Translations under genes and position numbers: made by a program
Assembly (NCBI RefSeq): GCF_048565625.1
Contig: NZ_JBLZUR010000001.1
Span: 1 to 64,000 of the forward strand
Source: JBLZUR01 sp048565625
Lineage (GTDB): Bacteria; Pseudomonadota; Alphaproteobacteria; Sphingomonadales; Sphingomonadaceae
DNA length: 64,000 bases
Direction of reading: 5' to 3'
The notes under the pieces: model-generated
Told to the model about the DNA's origin: nothing
Database searches by the model: none
Seen by the model: only the letters and a program-made list of their open reading frames with translations
Shown: positions 17,277 through 24,617 of the stretch, piece by piece
How positions within the stretch are numbered: position 1 is the first letter of the stretch
Layout of the letters: every line of letters starts with the position of its first letter

Positions 17277-18553
17277 CACTGATTCCCCCCATTGGGCGCA
17301 CGAGCGGTCAGTCGCTCCACTTGCGCGCGGGCATTCTGGTAATTGGCAAGCGCGTCGATCGCGGCGACCCGCGTTTCGGCGAGCGTGCGTTCAGCATCGA
17401 GCAATTCGAGCTGGCCGAACTTGCCCTCGCGATAGCCGATCCGCGCGATGCGGGCGGCCTCCTGTGCAGCCGCCAGCGCCGGCCCCGACGCCGCACGAGC
17501 CGTCGTTGCGGCATTGGCCGCCTGCGCCTGCGCGTCCGTGATCGCCTGTTCGATGTCGAGCGCGGTCACGCGGCGCTGCGCATCCGCCTGGGTCCGCTGC
17601 GCGGTCGCCTGCGCAATCGCGGCGCGACCATTGTTGAACACCGGGATCGGGATCGACACGCTGAACACCGCCGCCATGTCGTTGGTCGCTTCCAGGCGGC
17701 GGATCGACGGCCCGACGTTCAGGTCAGGCACGCGATTGGCGCGCGCGAGCCGCACGCCGGCTTCGGCAATGGAGAAATCCGCGTTGGCTGCCGCCAGCGC
17801 GAGTGTGCCGGTCGTGTTGACCGGTGCCAACGGCCCATAGACGTTCACATCGGGAAGGCGATCGAGCAGCGTGTCATCGAGCAGGCCGTCGATCGGCCGT
17901 CCGATCCGACGCGCCAGATTGGCGCGGGCCGCCTCGGCCAAGCGAAGCTGCCGCTCCACATTGGCGTCGGCATTGATACGCGCGACATCCGCGCGCTGTT
18001 GCTCGAGTGGCGATGCCCGCCCTGCCTGCACGCGAACGCTCGCGGCCCGCAGCGCATCGCTGGCGATCCGCGCCTGATCGCGGGCTGTCATTACCCGGCG
18101 ATCGGCCGCGACCGCTTCGACATAGAGCTGCGTTACCTGAAGCCGGACATCCGCCGCGATGATCGCGGCCTGGATCTCGGCCCGGGACAATTGCGCATTG
18201 GCGACCGCGACGCGGGCGCCGCGCTTGCCGCCTAGCTCGATCGGGATCGCAAAGCCGACCGTGGTTTCCGCGCTGCGGACCCCCCGATACGGCCCGGAGC
18301 CGATGACATTCTCGACTTGGCCTTGAACCACCGGATTGGGCCGCAAGCCGGCGACTGTGCGACCTGCACGGGCCGCGTCGATTCCAGCTGTCGCCGCTTC
18401 CGCAGCAGGGGCCGAACCGCCCGCTGCACTGACCGCTTGGTCAAGCGTGTAGACCGGCGCATCCTGCGCAACAGGCGCGGACGGTCCGACCTGCGCCTGC
18501 GCCATCGTGGCGCAAGACGCTGCGGCCAGCATGGCCGCGAGGATACGATTCAT
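17276..18553 (-). CDS. czcC: CzcC-type outer membrane factor (TolC family)
   Basis: The 425-residue protein has a Sec signal peptide (cleavage near AQAQ) and two outer-membrane-efflux repeats, each with long Ala/Gln/Arg-rich coiled-coil helices. It forms the trimeric exit duct for the CzcCBA pump. It is the first of the three czc genes and follows a 60-bp gap after the His-rich protein gene. That gap carries no obvious terminator, so readthrough from the MerR-controlled promoter is likely. Confidence 0.9.
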   Translation of the reverse strand: MNRILAAMLAAASCATMAQAQVGPSAPVAQDAPVYTLDQAVSAAGGSAPAAEAATAGIDAARAGRTVAGLRPNPVVQGQVENVIGSGPYRGVRSAETTVGFAIPIELGGKRGARVAVANAQLSRAEIQAAIIAADVRLQVTQLYVEAVAADRRVMTARDQARIASDALRAASVRVQAGRASPLEQQRADVARINADANVERQLRLAEAARANLARRIGRPIDGLLDDTLLDRLPDVNVYGPLAPVNTTGTLALAAANADFSIAEAGVRLARANRVPDLNVGPSIRRLEATNDMAAVFSVSIPIPVFNNGRAAIAQATAQRTQADAQRRVTALDIEQAITDAQAQAANAATTARAASGPALAAAQEAARIARIGYREGKFGQLELLDAERTLAETRVAAIDALANYQNARAQVERLTARAPNGGNQ

Positions 18554-18613
18554 GAAAATAGGACTCCTGACGATGATCGACAGGGGCGCGCCAACGCACG
18601 CCCAAATCGGACG

Positions 18614-18943
18614 TCAGGCTTGGGGGGGCCTCAAATGGACCATGCCGGTGCGGCCGTCGAGCGACGCAGAGGCGGAGATTGTCGGCTTGGGCACTGTGAG
18701 GACGGGGGTATATTCCATCGTCGTGCGCGCAGGCGCGCCGACGTCGTGTCCGTGACAATAATTGTGATGATGCGGGACATTCTTGTCCGAGTCCGATGGC
18801 ACCTGATCGATGTCACCGGCGGTATGGACCGTGAACTCAACGCCCGCGATGCTTCCCCCCGCCAGATCGGCGGCATGGGCCATGCCGGAGAAGCTGGTCA
18901 GGACCAGCATCAGGCATGTCAGGAAAGGCAAAAAGGCTCGCAC
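18614..18943 (-). CDS. Small exported His-rich protein upstream of czcCBA
   Basis: The 109-residue protein has a signal peptide (FLPFLTCLMLVLTSFSGMAHA) and a mature part with a metal-ligand cluster VPHHHNYCHGHD near residues 57-68. Small His-rich periplasmic proteins commonly precede czc-type operons in alpha- and gammaproteobacteria and may buffer metal for the pump; this member is not assigned to a named family. It lies between the FTR1 gene (40 bp upstream) and czcC. Confidence 0.7.
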   Translation of the reverse strand: MRAFLPFLTCLMLVLTSFSGMAHAADLAGGSIAGVEFTVHTAGDIDQVPSDSDKNVPHHHNYCHGHDVGAPARTTMEYTPVLTVPKPTISASASLDGRTGMVHLRPPQA

Positions 18944-18983
18944 TAGCTTGCCTCTATCACGGAAGGGTTTTCATGTCATTGCA

Positions 18984-20951
18984 CTAATTCGAACCAAGGG
19001 TCACTGAGCCGGAACCCGAGCGGGATCGGTCGCGCCCGTTCCAGGCGAACCCGACCGCAATGGCGACCGCCATCAGGAGTTGCGCCAGCACCGATTGCCA
19101 AGTGGGAAACACGCCGAGCATCGACAGCCGTGGCACGTCCGCGAGCGGTGCGATGTTGATAAGGCCGGCTTCCTGGAGCGCGGCGACGCCTTTACCCGCC
19201 AGCACGACGGTCAGGACCGCCATGAGCCAGGAGCTATAGCGGAAGAACTGCGCGATCGGCAGCTTGCGACTGTAGCGAAGCATGGCCCAAGCGATCAGGC
19301 TGAGCAGTCCAATCGCCGACCCGGCCCCCGCGAGAAGCATCCCGTTGTCACCTTGCGCCGAAAGCGCGGCATAGAACAGGATCGTCTCGAAGACCTCGCG
19401 ATAAACTACGACGAACGCCAGCCCGAACAGGAACCAGCCCGACCCGCCCGAGAGCGCCCGCGACATCTTCTCGCGAATATAGCGCTGCCACTGATCGGCC
19501 TGCGCCTTGCCGTGCATCCAAATCCCGACCGAGAGCAGCACGACCGCGGCGAACAGCGAGCCAAACCCTTCCGTCAGCTCCCGGCTCGCACCGCTGATCC
19601 CGATCGCATAGGTGGCGACCGCCCAGGTGATCCCGCCCGCGATGATCGCGCTGACCCAGCCGCCATGCACGTACCGCAGCGCCTCGCCGCGCTCGGCTTT
19701 ACGCAGGAACGCGATCATGGCGACAACGATGAGCAGGGCTTCGAGCCCTTCACGCAGCAGGATCGTGAACGCGCCCAGGAACGTGGACGCTTCGGTGGCG
19801 GCATCAGGCGCGAGCGCCGCTTCCGCATCGTCGAAAAGGCCGCCCAGTACTGCGACCTTCTCCGCGAGATCATCGGGCGACGCGCCCCGGTCGATCGAGG
19901 CGCGGAACTCCCCCATCGCGCCCTCGATTCGACCCATCAGCGTCGCGTCGCGCGCGGTGAGTGTTGGCTCGATCGGCTCGAACCCATCGAGATAGGCCGA
20001 CAGCGCCAGCTCTTTCGCCATGCGCGCATCGCCGCGCCGCGCAGCCGCCACGCTTTCGGCGAGTTTGGCGCGGGCGACCGCGAGCGAGCCGGGAGCCTGT
20101 TGTATCACCTGTTCGGGATGACGACGCAGGAACGCGAGCACTGGGTCAGCCTTGGCGTCGCCGATCGCCGCGCCGAGCGCGGCCGGGGTGAGCGCGACCA
20201 GGGTTTTCAGGTCCGGAATGCGCCGGCGAAGGGTCGGGTCGGATTTCCAAAGCCGCTCGCCTTCGCGCGCCTGCGCATCCGTGAAGGCGAAGCTCCCGGC
20301 TCGGAATGCTAACGCCCAGCGCTGATCGTTGGGCAGATCGGCGAAGCTCTGCATCGCGGTCCCGTCGATGCCTTGCGTCACCACCTGATAGAGCGCGAAC
20401 ACGCTGCGCTGGCGCGCGCGCTCGGCATCGGTGAAAGCAATCGGGGGCGTAGCGAGCTTGGCGGCGTCAGGGCCACGGCCGTTGCCCGTCATCCCGTGGC
20501 AGGACGCGCAGGATTGTCGGAACAGTGCATCGCTGGAGACGAGGTTCGGAGCCTTATCGGGCGCGAGCGGCACCGGGTAGGCGCGCAACAGATCGGCCGC
20601 GAGCCCGTGCGCCAATGTTGCCACCTGTTCAGTCGGTCCCTTTTCCGCGATCACCGCCTGGAGGTTGGCAGCCCGCTGGATGAGGGCTTGACGCTCCGGC
20701 TTCGCCGGCAGGCCCTGAAGCCGTGTCGAGACCGACGCGGCGAACTCCGTCATCTCGGCATATTCCGACGTGCTCTTGATCCGACCGTTGGCGACCGCGC
20801 CGCCATAATCGACGGCCATATAGTCGAGCAGCCGCCATGCGGTTTGCACGTCGCCGGGTTCGGCGATTGCCGCAGCAGGGATCAGCAGCGCCGCGAGCGC
20901 GGAGAGCAGCCGCAACGAGAGCATTGCCCGGATCAACGCGAGCAGACGCAC
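18984..20951 (-). CDS. FTR1-family iron permease fused to an N-terminal cytochrome c domain
   Basis: The 655-residue protein has a signal peptide, a helical periplasmic region, a single heme c site (C148-A-S-C151-H152), a second helical region, and a seven-helix FTR1 permease domain. The two REXXE iron-binding motifs characteristic of FTR1 are REGLE (400-404) and REVFE (518-522). The cytochrome domain could oxidise ferrous iron at the permease mouth, as proposed for related fusions. A GTG start at 20951 overlaps the CDF stop (TAGTG), giving coupled translation. Confidence 0.87.
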   Translation of the reverse strand: MRLLALIRAMLSLRLLSALAALLIPAAAIAEPGDVQTAWRLLDYMAVDYGGAVANGRIKSTSEYAEMTEFAASVSTRLQGLPAKPERQALIQRAANLQAVIAEKGPTEQVATLAHGLAADLLRAYPVPLAPDKAPNLVSSDALFRQSCASCHGMTGNGRGPDAAKLATPPIAFTDAERARQRSVFALYQVVTQGIDGTAMQSFADLPNDQRWALAFRAGSFAFTDAQAREGERLWKSDPTLRRRIPDLKTLVALTPAALGAAIGDAKADPVLAFLRRHPEQVIQQAPGSLAVARAKLAESVAAARRGDARMAKELALSAYLDGFEPIEPTLTARDATLMGRIEGAMGEFRASIDRGASPDDLAEKVAVLGGLFDDAEAALAPDAATEASTFLGAFTILLREGLEALLIVVAMIAFLRKAERGEALRYVHGGWVSAIIAGGITWAVATYAIGISGASRELTEGFGSLFAAVVLLSVGIWMHGKAQADQWQRYIREKMSRALSGGSGWFLFGLAFVVVYREVFETILFYAALSAQGDNGMLLAGAGSAIGLLSLIAWAMLRYSRKLPIAQFFRYSSWLMAVLTVVLAGKGVAALQEAGLINIAPLADVPRLSMLGVFPTWQSVLAQLLMAVAIAVGFAWNGRDRSRSGSGSVTLGSN

Positions 20952-21577
20952 TACCGCTCTCCCAATTCGCGCCGAGCGCCAGTGACGATTTCATAAGCGG
21001 AGTGGAGGAACAGGAGGGCGATGAGGCCGGCGACGGCGAGGTCCGGCCAGGCGCTTCCTGTCCACGCCACCAGACCGGCCGCGGCGATCACCGCCACGTT
21101 GGCGAGCGCGTCGTTGCGGCTGAACAGCCAGATCGCGCGAACATTGGCGTCCCCTTCCCGGAAACGCGCAAGCACCAAGGCGGACACGACATTGATCGCG
21201 AGCGCGACAACGCCGATTGTGCCCATCAGTTCGGCATCGGGCGCGGTTGCGTTCAGGGCGCGCCAAATCGCGAAACCGATTACGCCCACGCCAAGCGCAC
21301 CGAGAAACAACCCCTGCGTCAGCGCGACCTTTGCCCTCGCCCGTGCGGACCAGGCAAGCGCGAGAAGACCGATAAGGCTGATCGACCCGTCCCCGAGAAA
21401 ATCGAGGGAATCCGCTTTCAGCGCTTGGCTATCGGCGATGAACCCGCCGAACAGCTCGGCGACTCCGAAGCCGAGGTTGAGCACCACGACGGTCAGCAGC
21501 GCACGGCGATAGGCCGGATCGGTTTGCGCGCGCGCGGGCTCCCCGTGGCACCCGCAGCTTTCGGTAGAAGCATTCAT
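20951..21577 (-). CDS. CDF-family cation transporter, first gene of the metal operon
   Basis: The ATG at 21577 gives 208 residues with six membrane helices. Metal-site residues are in ALKADSLDFLGD and WLFSRNDALANVAVI, as in CDF helices II and V. The N-terminus carries a Cys/His patch (SCGCHGE). Like the other short CDF in this operon it lacks the cytoplasmic domain. It is the promoter-proximal gene, directly divergent from the MerR gene, the classic layout for a Zn/Cd/Co-inducible exporter. Confidence 0.87.
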   Translation of the reverse strand: MNASTESCGCHGEPARAQTDPAYRRALLTVVVLNLGFGVAELFGGFIADSQALKADSLDFLGDGSISLIGLLALAWSARARAKVALTQGLFLGALGVGVIGFAIWRALNATAPDAELMGTIGVVALAINVVSALVLARFREGDANVRAIWLFSRNDALANVAVIAAAGLVAWTGSAWPDLAVAGLIALLFLHSAYEIVTGARRELGER

Positions 21578-21584
21578 GCGGCCT

Positions 21585-21615
21585 TCCTTACCACCTCCAG
21601 TCGCTGTAGAAGCAA
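21585..21615 (-). promoter_or_regulatory. MerR-type promoter with 19-bp spacer
   Basis: On the minus strand TTGCTT (21615-21610) and TAAGGA (21590-21585) are separated by exactly 19 bp. The spacer contains the imperfect dyad CTACAG-CGA-CTGGAG. Long 19-20-bp spacers with a central dyad are diagnostic of MerR-family activated promoters, and TAAGGA resembles the mer operon -10. The first CDF start codon is only 7 bp beyond the -10, so the transcript would be leaderless or nearly so. Confidence 0.7.
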
Positions 21616-21652
21616 GCGAAATGTGCGACACGTTCGCATAAGCAAGGATGGC

Positions 21653-22072
21653 ATGATGAAGCCGGTGATGATTGGGCAGCTCGCCAGCGAGACCTCGACG
21701 AAGGTGACGACGATCCGCTTTTATGAGTCGATCGGGTTGCTCCGATCCGCCCCTCGCACGGCGTCGGGTCGCAGAACCTACGATGCCAGTGACATTGAGC
21801 GTTTGCACTTCATCCGCAACGGTCGCCGGCTTGGCTTCTCCGTCGACGAGATCCGTTCGTTGATGGGGCTGGCGCAGAACCCGGACCAGGATTGTGGTGC
21901 CGCCTCAGCTATCGCTGCTCAGCACCTCAAGGATGTGGAGGAGAGACTGGCGCAACTCGCGGTGTTGCGGGATGAGTTGGCAATGCTCAGCCAGAGCTGC
22001 ACCAAGGCGCGCATGGCCGATTGTCGGATCATGAAGGCGATCGGCAAAGGCCACCCTCAAGCCGATCAATAA
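21653..22072 (+). CDS. MerR-family metal-responsive regulator (ZntR/CadR/PbrR-like)
   Basis: The 139-residue protein has an N-terminal winged helix (VTTIRFYESIGLL, residues 18-30), a dimerisation helix and metal-ligand cysteines C81, C116 and C124. This matches the Cys79/Cys114-type positions of ZntR, CadR and PbrR. It binds the long-spacer promoter between itself and the CDF gene and twists it for transcription when metal binds. The likely inducers are Zn, Cd, Pb or Co. The start is ATG 21653 or the adjacent ATG 21656. Confidence 0.88.
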   Translation: MMKPVMIGQLASETSTKVTTIRFYESIGLLRSAPRTASGRRTYDASDIERLHFIRNGRRLGFSVDEIRSLMGLAQNPDQDCGAASAIAAQHLKDVEERLAQLAVLRDELAMLSQSCTKARMADCRIMKAIGKGHPQADQ

Positions 22073-23034
22073 TAATCGGCCAGCCTGAGCTCGCGCACAT
22101 CACCCGAGGCCATCGTCAGCTTTACGAGGGTGCCAGCAGGCCGGGAGCGCACTTGCCAGAGCTCCCCACGCGTATAGTTCGCATCGATCGAATGGCCGTT
22201 CACCGCCACGATCCGGTCGCCGACCGCCCAGCCAGCCTTTTCCGCGGGACTGTTCGCCGCCACATGAACAACGGTGAGCGCCGTTGGTGAGGCTGCGAGG
22301 CCAAGGCCGCTACGGTCCTTCAGCATCGGCAGGCGACGACGAGGACCGAGTGGCCGGAGCCACACGAATCCGGCGGTCACGTCGAACACCACGTCGAATT
22401 GAGCGATCAGCGGTAGGCCGACATTGCCAACCGTGCTGGTGGAGAGCCAAGCTCTCATCCCGAGTGTGGGGACGTTCGAGACGCCAAGCCCTTCGATGTT
22501 GATGTTCTGGATCGTGAAAGCATCGTTGATACGCACACCATCGACGCCGCCGATCGCCGCGGTCGAGACGAGCTTCCCGTTCAACAGCCCTTGATCGCGG
22601 GCATAGGCCGACGAGAGCATCAGCGCGGCCGAGCTGCCAAGATCGATCATCAAGGGCACGGGAGGCAAACCCGAGACGGAAGCTCGAATGAACAGCTCCT
22701 GCTTGGCACCGCGCCCGAGCGCGACAGCGCGCCAGTCGGGACCGGCGAGAAACGTGCCTGACTTGACGACCGCCATACGCCTTTTCGCGAAATCGAGCGC
22801 GATGCAGCTACCCGTGAACATATCGGCACCGAGGAGGATATCGATCGGTCGTCCGAAGGCCGCCGACACTGAACTCAGATCACCAACGACGGCAAAGGGT
22901 AAGCGACGGGTTTCGCGGGCGAGCTGTACGTCGATGTCGCGGACCAGCAGCACCGGGGCCTTGGCGCTCAGCCCGCTAATCATGCGCCGCTCACCATCGT
23001 TCAAGCCGAGCTTCGCCGCGAGCGCCGTGCTCAT
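22066..23034 (-). pseudogene. Retropepsin-like aspartic protease with PDZ domain, 5'-truncated by Tn3
   Basis: The remaining 322 codons encode the rest of a retropepsin-like fold (SALAAKLGL-type segment, FGRPIDILLGADMF), a second lobe with DLGSSAALML in place of the usual DTG, and a C-terminal PDZ domain (NSPAEKAGWAVGDRIVAVNG). The first catalytic Asp region and the signal peptide are missing because the frame begins exactly at the transposon inverted repeat (23035). The ATG at 23034 is therefore probably an internal codon. The 3' end overlaps the MerR 3' end by 7 bp. Confidence 0.75.
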
Positions 23035-23079
23035 GGGGTGACTACACGAAAGTGACGTATCTGCACGCTAAGGGCGAAC
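23035..23079 (+). repeat. Tn3-family left inverted repeat
   Basis: The repeat begins GGGGTGACTACACG and its first 33 bp match the right end perfectly. Two mismatches are followed by ten more matching bases ending AAGGGCGAAC. The GGGG tip and internal TACG-type segment are typical of Tn3-family ends. Confidence 0.92.
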
Positions 23080-23144
23080 AAATCCGGTACGATGCCAGCA
23101 GATGCTATTCGCAGGCTTTCCTGCCCCTTTTATGTGGTGCCGCC

Positions 23145-23930
23145 CTACGGGCGCCGATATGGGAGGGCGGCAATCCGATTGACCAACGATCGAGGTAGAA
23201 CCCTGCTCGCCAAATATGTGAGCTGGTTGCCCATCCCCGGTATGGCGAAGGATTGCCGATAAACCAGAGCGTGGACTGCATGGGCCGCGCACCGGTCAAC
23301 GTCCATCAAACCCAACCTCCCCCACTTCAAATCGCTGAGGGCAGCCATGTCTGTGTCGATTCCACCGGGTGCAAAAGACCCAACACTCACTCCCGTCCCG
23401 GCAAGCTCCACGGAAAGCGCTCGCATGAGGGTGCTCACATAGGCTTTCGACGCGCCGTAGACCGCTTGGAAGGGCACGGATGTTTCGCCCGCCAGGCTCG
23501 ACACGGCGATTACTGAGGATTCAAACGGCTGCTCCCTGAAAATCGCAATCAGGCGAGCCAGCAAATCCGTGAAACCGAGTATGTTTGTTTCAATTACCCC
23601 GGCATAAGTGTCGGCACGGCCTGCATCAAATGAACCAACGCTCGTCATTCCGGCAACCAACAAAGCGGCTGTTACTTGCAATTCTGCAACCTTAGCCGCG
23701 ATTTTCTCCCTGCCCTCGATTTCACGTTGATCAGCCACTATAATCTCGCACGGCACATTGAACCGCTCGTCAATTTTGGTCTGTAGCTCCCGCAAGTTGT
23801 CGAGCCTTCGTCCAACAATCAGGGGCTTGGCCTGGTACGATGCCGCCAAGCGGAGGGCGGACGCTCTGCCCAAACCGGTCGAAGCCCCTGTGACCAGCAC
23901 CCACGAGTTCTTGATCGCCAGCGGTTTCAC
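23145..23930 (-). CDS. Short-chain dehydrogenase/reductase, transposon passenger
   Basis: The 261-residue protein has the Rossmann cofactor motif TGASTGLG (residues 14-21), the structural-site equivalent LVAGMTSVG, a catalytic serine in AVSSLAG, and the YGASK active-site motif. It is a complete SDR; the substrate is unknown. It overlaps the resolvase gene by 4 bp (23927-23930), so it is an integral transposon passenger rather than a chance neighbour. An acyl-lipid or keto-steroid type SDR is possible. Confidence 0.83.
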   Translation of the reverse strand: MKPLAIKNSWVLVTGASTGLGRASALRLAASYQAKPLIVGRRLDNLRELQTKIDERFNVPCEIIVADQREIEGREKIAAKVAELQVTAALLVAGMTSVGSFDAGRADTYAGVIETNILGFTDLLARLIAIFREQPFESSVIAVSSLAGETSVPFQAVYGASKAYVSTLMRALSVELAGTGVSVGSFAPGGIDTDMAALSDLKWGRLGLMDVDRCAAHAVHALVYRQSFAIPGMGNQLTYLASRVLPRSLVNRIAALPYRRP

Positions 23931-24478
23931 GCGTTTTCCAGAGCCTTGTATAGGGCGGTTTTGCCGATCTTGAGCCGGGCCGCCGCCTCACGAACAGTGA
24001 GGCCCGCTGCGATATGCGCCCGCGCTTTACGTAGTTTGTCGGGGGTAACGACAGGCCGGCGACCACCCTTGTTGCCCCGCTCGCGTGCGGCCTTGAGGCC
24101 GGCATGAGTGCGTTCACGGATCAGGTCACGCTCGAATTGGGCCAGCGAGCCGAAGATGTTGAACACCAGCATGCCGCCCGAAGTGGTGGTGTCGATATTC
24201 TCGGTGAGTGAGCGGAACCCGATGCCGCGCGCCGCAAGCTCGCCGACCTTCTCGATCAGGTGGCTCATCGAGCGGCCGAGGCGGTCGAGTTTCCAGACCA
24301 CCAGCGTGTCGCCGGGGCGCAAATAGGCGAGCGCTTCGGTTAGGCCAGGCCGATCGGCTTTTGCCCCGGATGCGTGATCGTCGAATATACGGTCGCACCC
24401 GGCAGTGTTCAGCGCGTCAAGCTGGAGCGACAGCTTCTGGTCTGCGGTCGAGACGCGCGCATAGCCGATCAGCGCCAC
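23927..24478 (-). CDS. tnpR: Tn3-family serine resolvase
   Basis: A GTG at 24478 opens VALIGYARVSTADQ with the catalytic serine at residue 10. The resolvase domain continues with LDRLGRSMSHL and a C-terminal helix-turn-helix (LTVREAAARLKIGKTALYKAL). An upstream ATG at 24559 would extend translation through the res-like repeats, so the GTG is preferred. The enzyme resolves the cointegrate formed by the divergently transcribed transposase. Confidence 0.85.
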   Translation of the reverse strand: MALIGYARVSTADQKLSLQLDALNTAGCDRIFDDHASGAKADRPGLTEALAYLRPGDTLVVWKLDRLGRSMSHLIEKVGELAARGIGFRSLTENIDTTTSGGMLVFNIFGSLAQFERDLIRERTHAGLKAARERGNKGGRRPVVTPDKLRKARAHIAAGLTVREAAARLKIGKTALYKALENA

Positions 24479-24492
24479 ATGATGCCCGATCC

Positions 24493-24595
24493 TGTCCGTT
24501 TTCCCGTCATTATGCGATCTTGTCCGAATCGCCGTTACAGGTCCAGAGTTAACGGACATATTCCTGTTGGCCGCCAGAGGACCGTCTGACGGACA
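24493..24595. promoter_or_regulatory. res-like resolution site between tnpR and tnpA
   Basis: Four copies of one hexamer lie here: TGTCCG at 24493 and 24521, and its complement CGGACA at 24553 and 24590. They fill the gap between the divergent tnpR and tnpA genes, the standard place for resolvase subsites and for autorepression of both promoters. Confidence 0.55.
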
Positions 24596-24617
24596 CGCAA
24601 AGCGAAGGAGATGATGC

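Noticed and set aside
16107..17282. A 391-codon plus-strand frame
   Set aside because: It is antisense to czcB with no domain pattern; a mirror frame of a high-GC gene.
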